From contig JAKPSI010000033.1 of the NCBI GenBank assembly GCA_029555415.1, positions 28,894 through 92,893 on the forward strand: 64,000 nt of DNA, in the 5' to 3' direction. The translations under genes were made by a program, and so were the position numbers. Positions 44,986 through 51,331 of this stretch are shown here, piece by piece. The stretch is from Bacteroidota bacterium. GTDB lineage: Bacteria; Bacteroidota; Bacteroidia; Chitinophagales; Chitinophagaceae. The notes below the pieces were generated by a model. That model saw only the letters and a list, made by a program, of their open reading frames with translations, made no database searches and was not told the DNA's origin. Every line of letters starts with the position of its first letter. Position 1 is the first letter of the stretch.

Positions 44986-45016
44986 TGTATATTCGGGAAC
45001 AAGACAAGTAAAGCTT

Positions 45017-45439
45017 ATGCGGATCGCCATCATCAACGGCCCCAACCTCAATCTCCTTGGTAAAAGGGAAACGGATATCTACGGCAACATGCCGTTCGAA
45101 ACCTTTTTCGAAACTCTGAAACAGAAATTCCCCGGCCACGAACTCAGCTATTATCAATCCAACGTGGAAGGTGAACTCATCAATGAGATCCAGCGCGTTG
45201 GATTCGATGTGGATGGCATCGTCCTCAATCCCGCCGGATATACCCATACTTCTGTCGCCATCGGCGACGCTATCGCTGCCATCAAAGCACCGGTTGTGGA
45301 AGTCCATATCTCCAACGTCCATGCCCGGGAGGATTTCCGGAAGCTGTCACATGTCAGCGGCAAAGCGGTGGGGAGTATTTTTGGACTGGGTCTGAAGGGG
45401 TATGAACTGGCTATTGAGTTCTTAGTCGGTAGTCTTTAG
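45017..45439 (+). CDS. aroQ: 3-dehydroquinate dehydratase, type II
   Basis: The 140-residue shikimate-pathway enzyme begins MRIAIINGPNLNLLGKRETD with the lid Arg and catalytic Tyr in DIYGNMPF. It continues with NPAGYTHTSVAIGDAI and VEVHISNVHAREDFR, which carries the catalytic His. It forms dodecamers in the family. The last residues (FLVGSL) and the TAG stop are encoded by an intergenic repeat (45422-45439), and the C-terminus may have been replaced by repeat insertion. It is likely co-transcribed with carA. Confidence 0.94.
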   Translation: MRIAIINGPNLNLLGKRETDIYGNMPFETFFETLKQKFPGHELSYYQSNVEGELINEIQRVGFDVDGIVLNPAGYTHTSVAIGDAIAAIKAPVVEVHISNVHAREDFRKLSHVSGKAVGSIFGLGLKGYELAIEFLVGSL

Positions 45440-45605
45440 CCTGCCTGCCGGTAGGTAGGTCGGTAGACAGTTCTGAAAAAAATCTTTCTGAATTCACCAT
45501 TTGTTTTCTATTCAACAGTTGCGGGTTGCTGGTTGCGAGTTAGGCCGATGAAAGAAGTTCGCAGTGGTTAGTCGGTAGCAAAAAACCGTAAGTGAAAGTC
45601 GCTAG
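45422..45605. repeat. Composite repeat, second copy, plus a further GTCGGTAG unit
   Basis: TTAGTCGGTAGTCTTTAG (45422-45439), CTGCCTGCCGGTAGGTAGGT, ACAGTTCTGAAAAAAATCT, TTTGTTTTC and CAACAGTTGCGGGTTGC (45516-45532) follow the same order as 40591-40678. A further GGTTAGTCGGTAGC is at 45567-45580. The block links aroQ to the unknown gene at 45635. Confidence 0.62.
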
Positions 45606-45634
45606 ACACCTTGATTTTAGATTAAAAGTCATCA

Positions 45635-46129
45635 ATGAAACTTTCAAAGGAACAGAAGCAGGCTGAATTAGAGAAGTATCGCCTTTTGGTATTGGCGACG
45701 ATCGATTATTACCTTGAGAATAAGTTGTTACAGATTACGACTGCCGATTTTAATGCTGAAACACATTTTGGCGAACTGAAGAAACAAACAGAATCGTTTT
45801 TTCAAAAAGGAAGCCTCGGACTGCTCAAGCAGTGGTTCATAGATCTGACAGAGATGCAACTTGAGGGACGCGACCTGAAATTCAATCAGTACCTGAAGGA
45901 TAAGACGGGATATGAGTTTGATATTTTCGCCTCATTTTTTCAGCGAATCGATAAAATTATTTCAAAAGGCAGGATCACAACGGACAACCAGTTTTATGAT
46001 GTCAGGATCCTGGTTGACCAACTCTGTGAGGCAGCAACACCTGATTGTCGAAAAATTGAAATGTTGAATAGGCTTCTGCTGGACTTTGAGCAAAAGAAAT
46101 CATCCAGATCGCCAAAGGAGAAAAAATAA
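45635..46129 (+). CDS. Small protein of unknown function, repeat-flanked
   Basis: I do not recognise this 164-residue protein. It is helical, charged and without a signal peptide. It starts MKLSKEQKQAELEKYRLLVL and contains LENKLLQITTADFNAETHFG and FDIFASFFQRIDKIISKGR. Its DNA is visibly richer in A and T than aroQ or the propeller genes. It is bounded on both sides by GTAGTCGTTAG-type repeats (45422-45605 and 46130-46165), and its last codons (SRSPKEKK) contain GATCGCCAAAGG, which recurs at 46227-46238. These features suggest a recently acquired or repeat-mobilised gene. Confidence 0.65.
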   Translation: MKLSKEQKQAELEKYRLLVLATIDYYLENKLLQITTADFNAETHFGELKKQTESFFQKGSLGLLKQWFIDLTEMQLEGRDLKFNQYLKDKTGYEFDIFASFFQRIDKIISKGRITTDNQFYDVRILVDQLCEAATPDCRKIEMLNRLLLDFEQKKSSRSPKEKK

Positions 46130-46274
46130 GTAGTCGTTAGCTTTTTGACGGGAGTCGTTAGTTAGTGCTAAGGTAGGTTTGCTGCGAAGCAAAATGCTTC
46201 GCAGAACTGATGCCGCGTTTCATTCGGATCGCCAAAGGCGATAGAATAGGGATGCGGGACTATAAGTCCCGCAT
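46130..46274. repeat. GTAGTCGTTAG-type repeat followed by three tight palindromes
   Basis: GTAGTCGTTAG and GAGTCGTTAGTTAG (46130-46165) are followed by three hairpins, each with a 3-base loop. CTGCGAAGCA pairs with TGCTTCGCAG (46182-46204), ATCGCC with GGCGAT (46228-46242) and ATGCGGGACT with AGTCCCGCAT (46252-46274). None has a T-tract. Similar small-loop hairpins are at 17563-17576 and 59317-59329. Confidence 0.65.
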
Positions 46275-46279
46275 AACGT

Positions 46280-46310
46280 AAAAAAAACGCTCACGAATTA
46301 ACGTGAGCGT
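46280..46310 (-). terminator. Rho-independent terminator of the second propeller gene
   Basis: On the minus strand ACGCTCACG (46302-46310 as read) and CGTGAGCGT (46287-46295) form a 9-base stem with a 6-base loop, followed by a run of T (46280-46287). It lies 40 bases beyond the stop of the gene at 46351. Confidence 0.88.
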
Positions 46311-46350
46311 CAGGCTGATTATCTTTTATCTGTTATCTATTCCCTATTAC

Positions 46351-48993
46351 TTAATCCCTGTCCGGATCCGCATCATCGTCATCATCATCCTTCGCTGCTT
46401 CTTTCTTCTCCGCCGGTTTCTTCTTCATTGCATTCGGGTCTTTGCGGATGCGCTGAACATCATCCAGTCTGCTGAGATAGAGGCTGCGTCCGTGTGTGCC
46501 GAGGATGATCTCGTTCTCACGCACCTGAATGGCGATATCGTGGATGGGCACTGATTTCGGCAGACCCGCGTTCCAGGTCATGAAAGTATTGCCCTGATCG
46601 AAGCTTACATAAAATCCGCCATCCGTACCTACGTACAGGATGCTGTCATTCTTCGGATCTTCTTTCACCACATTCACGGGTTCGAAGGGAAGGTCCTTGC
46701 CCAGTTGTTTCCATGTGGTACCATAATCTTCACTCACAAAAAGATAAGGAGCGAAATGATCACTACGGTAACCATTGAGGGAAGCGTATACGCGGCCTTC
46801 TTTGTATTGCGAAGCCGTAACACGACTTACATACAAACCATTCGGGATGATATTGCCGCCTTTTTTCTTGCCTTTCACGGCAGGGGCTTCAATAGATACA
46901 TTCACTTTGGTCCAGGTATAACCGCCATCTTTTGATAACTGGATATTGCCATCATCGGAACCTGCATAGAGCATTCCGAAATGAAGTGGTGATTCGCTCA
47001 GTGTGGTCAGCGTACCGTACGGCACGTTACCCGGCACTTTACCATTGGTCAGGTCGGGGCTTACACCCACCAGACTATCCCCTTTATTCAGCGAACGGTA
47101 CAAACGGTTCGCGCCGATATAGAAAACATCCTGATTATGTCTGCTCAGCAGGATCGGGGTCTGCCAGTTGAAGCGCAGTGGTGTTTCACCCAGATCATGT
47201 GAAGGGCGAACCGATCTGCGGTCGCCTTTCGTTTTGCGGTTCAGTCGCGCATATGCGCCGAACTGTGAACCCGCATAAGTAGTGGTGTTGTCACGCGTGT
47301 CCACCTGCACCTGCATACCGTCACCACCTACGAGTGATTTGTAAGGATACTCACCGGAACTCTGCCAGCCGATATTGGCACGGTAGGTGGAAGGTCCGTA
47401 CCAAACGTTATTATCCTGAAGTCCACCATACACATTGTATGGTTTGTCGTCATCCGTTGTTACGAAATAGAATTGTCCGACCGGAGGCGTATTGGCGAAG
47501 AACCAATGGTCTCCGTTGTCGTATGTGATATTGCAGCCGCCATCGTTACCATTGATGATATGAGAATCACGGGCGGGGTCGATCCAGATGGCGTGGTGGT
47601 CACCATGCACATTGCGCTGGTCGATGCTTTTGAAACTTTTACCACCATCTGTTGACATCTGTAATGATACACCGGTGATCACGAGTTTATTTTCATTAGT
47701 GGGGGAGACGAATATCTTACCAAAATAATAGCCGTAGGTGCTGTAAATGCCGATCGGTTTTTCGTTGACCTTTTTCCAGTGTAGTCCGCCATCATCACTG
47801 CGGTACACTTCGCAACCTGCTATGCCAGCGTTCTGGAAGCCGTCATCCGCATCCAGGAAATCGAAGAGGGCAGAGGGTTTCACCTTGTCGGCCGCCACCA
47901 GTTCTTTCACAGAAGCGGCGGTATGCTTGCGGGGGAAACCATTATTGCGAAGGAAATTATTCAGTTTCTTTTCATCGAGTTGCGCGAACTGCTCTTTGGT
48001 CATTCCCTTGAACTCATCTTTCTTCAGACTGCTGTCGGCTTTTTTAGAAGTATCCGCTTTGATCGTGTTATTGTCAACGATCGCGTATACGATGGATGGA
48101 TTTTTCGGATATACTGCGATGCCGATACGGCCGATACGATCGCCGCTTACGAAGCCGGTACCTTCACCTGAAACGAGTTTCCAGGTATCACCTCCATCGG
48201 CGCTTTTATAGATACCGCTGGCTTTTCCGCTTTCCACGAATTTCCAGGCGGTACGTGTTTTGGTCCATGTTGCAGCATAGAGTTCGCTGGGATTGGAAGG
48301 ATTGATATCGATATCAACGGCACCTGTAGAATCATTCACATACAGGGTTTGCTTCCAGGTCTTACCACCATCGGTGGTTTTGAATATGCCGCGGTCTTTG
48401 TTCGGTGTATACAGATGTCCGAGTGCGGCTACCCAGGCGGTGTTATTATCGGTTGGGTGTAACTGGATCTTACCGATATGATGTGTCTCAGGCAATCCGA
48501 GGTATTCCCAATGTTTGCCATTGTCGGAGCTTTTGAAAATACCGATACCGGAATAGGAGGAACGGCTGCTGTTGACCTCGCCGGTTCCCAGCCAGATGGT
48601 GCGGGTCTTCCAGTTCACGGCCACATCACCGATCCCGATCACATCCGCGCTGTCGAATACCGGCGTGAAGGATTGTCCGTTATTGGTGGTATACCATAAG
48701 CCTCCTGTAGCATAGGCCACATAAAATTCGGTGGGGTCGGCGGGGTTGACATCGAGGTCTACTACACGACCACTCATGACGGCGGGGCCGATGTTGTGAA
48801 AGGCTACGTCCTTCAGGACCGATCTTTCTTCCAGTACTTTACGTTGCTGCAGACCTTTCAGCCTGTCTTCAGCGGAAGTGGGGGTGACCTGTGCGCTGGC
48901 GGCAAGAACATTCAACAGGCTGAGCAGCGTGCAGATACCTGGTAAAAAGTACCCGGAGAGGCGGTTGCGCCTGAATTTTAACAGGGGGAGCAT
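46351..48993 (-). CDS. Secreted VPS10/BNR-like propeller protein
   Basis: The 880-residue protein has a signal peptide (FLPGICTLLSLLNVLAASAQ) and about nine Asp-boxes spread over the chain, including SSDNGKHW, TTDGGKTW, SADGGDTW, RSDDGGLHW, STDGGKSF, SKDGGYTW and SEDYGTTW. This is the pattern of sortilin (VPS10)-like or exo-xyloglucanase-like double propellers. A Lys-rich insertion lies at about residues 310-370, and the C-terminus is a Lys/Ala stretch ending in a run of Asp, not a T9SS domain. Localisation is periplasm or outer surface; the ligand is unknown. It has its own terminator. Confidence 0.85.
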   Translation of the reverse strand: MLPLLKFRRNRLSGYFLPGICTLLSLLNVLAASAQVTPTSAEDRLKGLQQRKVLEERSVLKDVAFHNIGPAVMSGRVVDLDVNPADPTEFYVAYATGGLWYTTNNGQSFTPVFDSADVIGIGDVAVNWKTRTIWLGTGEVNSSRSSYSGIGIFKSSDNGKHWEYLGLPETHHIGKIQLHPTDNNTAWVAALGHLYTPNKDRGIFKTTDGGKTWKQTLYVNDSTGAVDIDINPSNPSELYAATWTKTRTAWKFVESGKASGIYKSADGGDTWKLVSGEGTGFVSGDRIGRIGIAVYPKNPSIVYAIVDNNTIKADTSKKADSSLKKDEFKGMTKEQFAQLDEKKLNNFLRNNGFPRKHTAASVKELVAADKVKPSALFDFLDADDGFQNAGIAGCEVYRSDDGGLHWKKVNEKPIGIYSTYGYYFGKIFVSPTNENKLVITGVSLQMSTDGGKSFKSIDQRNVHGDHHAIWIDPARDSHIINGNDGGCNITYDNGDHWFFANTPPVGQFYFVTTDDDKPYNVYGGLQDNNVWYGPSTYRANIGWQSSGEYPYKSLVGGDGMQVQVDTRDNTTTYAGSQFGAYARLNRKTKGDRRSVRPSHDLGETPLRFNWQTPILLSRHNQDVFYIGANRLYRSLNKGDSLVGVSPDLTNGKVPGNVPYGTLTTLSESPLHFGMLYAGSDDGNIQLSKDGGYTWTKVNVSIEAPAVKGKKKGGNIIPNGLYVSRVTASQYKEGRVYASLNGYRSDHFAPYLFVSEDYGTTWKQLGKDLPFEPVNVVKEDPKNDSILYVGTDGGFYVSFDQGNTFMTWNAGLPKSVPIHDIAIQVRENEIILGTHGRSLYLSRLDDVQRIRKDPNAMKKKPAEKKEAAKDDDDDDADPDRD

Positions 48994-49075
48994 AAAAGCG
49001 GTTAGTTTTCGTTATTAACTTTGTTAGTGTGCAGCCATGAGGCTGACAATCAGAGCCTATCAAACTTACTAAACT

Positions 49076-49765
49076 ATGCGCATCATCGGTGTCTTCCTCC
49101 TTTTTATTTCCATAAGCGGTCAGGCGCAATGGAAGGATTATATCCTCAGTGTCAGGGGTGATACCCTTAACCGGGTGGATATGAAGGGTCTGAAACAGGG
49201 GCCCTGGGTGGTTCATGTGGATGAACTCCGCGGTGAACCCGGGTTCGATGAGCAGGGGTATTACATTGACAGCAAAAAGGACGGAGCCTGGGTCCGTTTC
49301 TCCCTGGAAGGCGATAAGATCGCGGAAGAGAATTACCGCTGGGGATGTCTGAACGGCCGGAATAAATATTATACCCGCAATGGTGGATTGCTAAGGATAG
49401 AAAGCTGGCGTGCCATCGACCCGCAAAAAACGATGGATACGGTGGATGTATTTGACCTGCATGACCCCAGTAAAGTGATCGACCATGTGGTGGTAAAGCT
49501 GGAAGGGCAAACACTGAAACATGGTGAATGGACCTATTTCAATCCGATCGAAGGAACGGTAGAACATACCGAACGCTATTTTCTCGATAAACTGCAAACC
49601 GGTGCGGAGGGCGATGATGATCTGAAGATCCTTGGCGTCAGCAGCAATAAGTCAGATACGGTCGGCAAAGCCGCCATGAAAAAGCCGCAGGCTATTCTGG
49701 ATTATGAGAAGAAGAATGCGGGGAAGAAGAAGGTTAAAACACGGGACGGAGCAACCGGCTACTGA
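49076..49765 (+). CDS. Secreted MORN-repeat-like protein of unknown function
   Basis: The 229-residue protein starts with a signal peptide (MRIIGVFLLFISISGQAQ) and then has YwqK/MORN-2-like units: LKQGPWVVHVDE, YYIDSKKDGAWVRFSLEGDK, CLNGRNKYYTRNG and LKHGEWTYFNP. The C-terminal 60 residues are Lys-rich and disordered-looking. Such repeats often form extended beta-sheets in surface or periplasmic proteins. It diverges from the propeller gene upstream by 82 bases. Function is unknown. Confidence 0.75.
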   Translation: MRIIGVFLLFISISGQAQWKDYILSVRGDTLNRVDMKGLKQGPWVVHVDELRGEPGFDEQGYYIDSKKDGAWVRFSLEGDKIAEENYRWGCLNGRNKYYTRNGGLLRIESWRAIDPQKTMDTVDVFDLHDPSKVIDHVVVKLEGQTLKHGEWTYFNPIEGTVEHTERYFLDKLQTGAEGDDDLKILGVSSNKSDTVGKAAMKKPQAILDYEKKNAGKKKVKTRDGATGY

Positions 49766-49767
49766 AG

Positions 49768-49849
49768 AAATTTTGAATGCTGAATTTTGAGTTTTGAATT
49801 GCGGAGCAGGGATGTGTAATTCAGCATTTAAAATTCAAAATTCAAAATT
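49768..49849. repeat. AATTTTGA palindrome after the MORN gene
   Basis: The left arm 49768-49800 and right arm 49818-49849 are inverted imperfect copies around a 17-base loop. Both contain the ATGCTGAATT variant seen at 12370-12383. It sits between two convergent genes and could act as a weak bidirectional terminator, although the stem is AT-rich. Confidence 0.7.
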
Positions 49850-49905
49850 AATACAAGAATCGTTCATTCGTGGTTTTCTTCCATGTCAGTTAAACCGGCT
49901 TTTGA

Positions 49906-50721
49906 TTACGGTTTCCTCTTATCAAAGTAGTTCCTGAAGAACAGCAACTCATACTGCACCGCGTTGCGCCAGTAGGCCCAGTCGTGTTTGCCGGGGCGCT
50001 CCGTGTAATCATGCGGGATTTTCAGCTTCACCATTTTTTCATGTAAAGCGTGGTTTGAGCCATAGAAGAAATCGTCGGTGCCGATATCGAAGATGATGGC
50101 GAGGGAATCTTTGGGGTAATGTTCTACCATATTGATAACGGAATACTCATTCCAGTTCTGCGCATGATTAACTGTATCGCCGATCCTTTTCATCACATCG
50201 AATTTGGTATGCATCGTATTCAGATCCACACCACCACTCATGCTGCCGCATGCGCCGAAGAAATCGGAATGCCGCAATCCCAGGAACAGGCCGCCATGTC
50301 CGCCCATGCTGAGTCCGGTAATGGCGCGACCGCTGCGGTCTTTGATGGTGGGGTAGTGCGCGTCTATATAATCCGGGACTTCCCTTCCCACATACGTTTC
50401 ATATCGCATGGTACTGTCCACCGGACTGTCGAAATACCAGCTGCTGTAACCTCCTTCCGGGCAAACGATCATGATTTTGAATTGATCGGCGAAGTCCTTC
50501 AGCTGTGGTACCCGGATGATCCAGTTGCTGTACCAGCCGCTGTATCCATGCAGCAGGTAAACAACAGGCAGAGGCTTGCTTTTATCCGTATCCGGACTGA
50601 TCACCACGCATTTGAAGGATTGGTGCATGGCGTTGCTGTAGATCGAGACGGTGTCAACAGAGGCCGCATTTGTGTGATGCACTGTGATTAGCAGAACGAG
50701 TATGAGTAGGTTCTTTTTCAT
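49906..50721 (-). CDS. Secreted alpha/beta-hydrolase esterase (esterase D/Ag85 family)
   Basis: The 271-residue enzyme has a signal peptide (KNLLILVLLITVHHTNAA) and the putative-esterase fold. VYLLHGYSGWYSNWI forms the oxyanion region, the nucleophile Ser is in AITGLSMGGHGGLFLGL, and the acid and His are in FDIGTDDFFYG and ERPGKHDWAYWRNA. Relatives include feruloyl and S-formylglutathione esterases and tributyrin esterases; the secretion signal favours an ester of cell-wall or polysaccharide origin. It is convergent with the MORN gene. The GxxExxY unit begins 8 bases upstream of its start codon. Confidence 0.85.
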   Translation of the reverse strand: MKKNLLILVLLITVHHTNAASVDTVSIYSNAMHQSFKCVVISPDTDKSKPLPVVYLLHGYSGWYSNWIIRVPQLKDFADQFKIMIVCPEGGYSSWYFDSPVDSTMRYETYVGREVPDYIDAHYPTIKDRSGRAITGLSMGGHGGLFLGLRHSDFFGACGSMSGGVDLNTMHTKFDVMKRIGDTVNHAQNWNEYSVINMVEHYPKDSLAIIFDIGTDDFFYGSNHALHEKMVKLKIPHDYTERPGKHDWAYWRNAVQYELLFFRNYFDKRKP

Positions 50722-50729
50722 AATTAATT

Positions 50730-50774
50730 TTTGTCACATAGGCACATAGGCCACATAGAACTGAACACATAGAA
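50730..50774. repeat. Left inverted arm of the GxxExxY unit
   Basis: The arm contains four CACATAG units with G, GC or AA following them, at spacings of 8, 9 and 14 bases. It is the reverse complement of 51194-51238 apart from four bases in the middle. Confidence 0.9.
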
Positions 50775-51191
50775 TTAAGTGGGCAGGCTCCTGTAGATCT
50801 CATTTACAAGCGTTTTTTGACCTTCCCTGAATATGTTGCTGCAATTAAAATTAATGATAATCCCTTTAGGTTTGCCAAGCATGCTCATATAAGTCAGGAC
50901 AATGGACTTGTGTATTGGTTTGATCAGCTCTATGGATTTCAATTCAACAATGATCAGGTCCTCTACCAGTACATCATACCGGAGTTCTGCTGCAAATGTT
51001 AAATCTTTGTATTTTAAGTGTATTGGCTGTTGTGTCTTGAAACGGATTCCACGCAACTTCAGTTCATGAGTAAAACATCGCTCATATGTCTGCTCAAGTA
51101 AACCTGCGCCAACAACTTTATGCACCTCGATCGCACAGGCAAGGATATCCCGCGTGAGTTTATCAAGGTATTCCTGGGTGATCATTTCCAT
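50775..51191 (-). CDS. GxxExxY protein, PD-(D/E)XK nuclease-like
   Basis: The 138-residue protein has the motif G30-L-L-E33-Q-T-Y36 that names the family, and a PD-(D/E)XK-like core: Asp73 in ELRYDVLVED, then Glu83 and Lys85 in IIVELKS. KLRGIRFKTQQPIHLKYKD and MLGKPKGIIINFN complete the PDDEXK_3 pattern. Family function is unproven; the fold suggests DNA cleavage or binding. The frame fills the space between two perfect-ended inverted arms, so it is probably the cargo or the mobilising protein of that unit. Families of this kind are often multicopy in environmental genomes (from memory). Confidence 0.88.
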   Translation of the reverse strand: MEMITQEYLDKLTRDILACAIEVHKVVGAGLLEQTYERCFTHELKLRGIRFKTQQPIHLKYKDLTFAAELRYDVLVEDLIIVELKSIELIKPIHKSIVLTYMSMLGKPKGIIINFNCSNIFREGQKTLVNEIYRSLPT

Positions 51192-51193
51192 TT

Positions 51194-51238
51194 TTCTATG
51201 TGTGTATTTCTATGTGGCCTATGTGCCTATGTGACAAA
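51194..51238. repeat. Right inverted arm of the GxxExxY unit
   Basis: It reads as CTATGTG units on the plus strand and is the inverse of 50730-50774. It carries the start-side untranslated region of the GxxExxY gene and presumably its promoter. Confidence 0.9.
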
Positions 51239-51275
51239 TTCATTGATGCAAAATAGTTGCCTAAGGATGCTTCCG

Positions 51276-51309
51276 AAAAAGAAAAACCACCCTTTTGGAG
51301 AGTGGTTTT
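51276..51309 (-). terminator. Rho-independent terminator of the M1 peptidase gene
   Basis: On the minus strand AAAACCAC (51301-51308 as read) pairs with GTGGTTTT (51283-51290), followed by T-rich sequence (51276-51286). It lies 23 bases past the peptidase stop. Confidence 0.75.
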
Positions 51310-51331
51310 CTTAAAAAGATCAGTGAAAATA

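Larger units (their letters stand above)
50730..51238 (-). mobile_element. Inverted-repeat-bounded GxxExxY unit (509 bases)
   Basis: Two inverted arms of 45 bases (50730-50774 and 51194-51238) enclose one gene and almost nothing else. The outer 31 bases are identical and the inner 10 are identical, with four differing bases between. The gene's stop codon begins at the base after the left arm, and its start codon lies two bases from the right arm. Such compactness suggests a unit that moves or spreads as a whole. A possible AATT duplication flanks it but is ambiguous because the flanks are AT-rich. No transposase is encoded. Confidence 0.7.

Noticed and set aside
45422..45605. CRISPR array
   Set aside because: The repeat units are about 7 bases, degenerate and contiguous, with no unique spacers of constant length and no cas genes.
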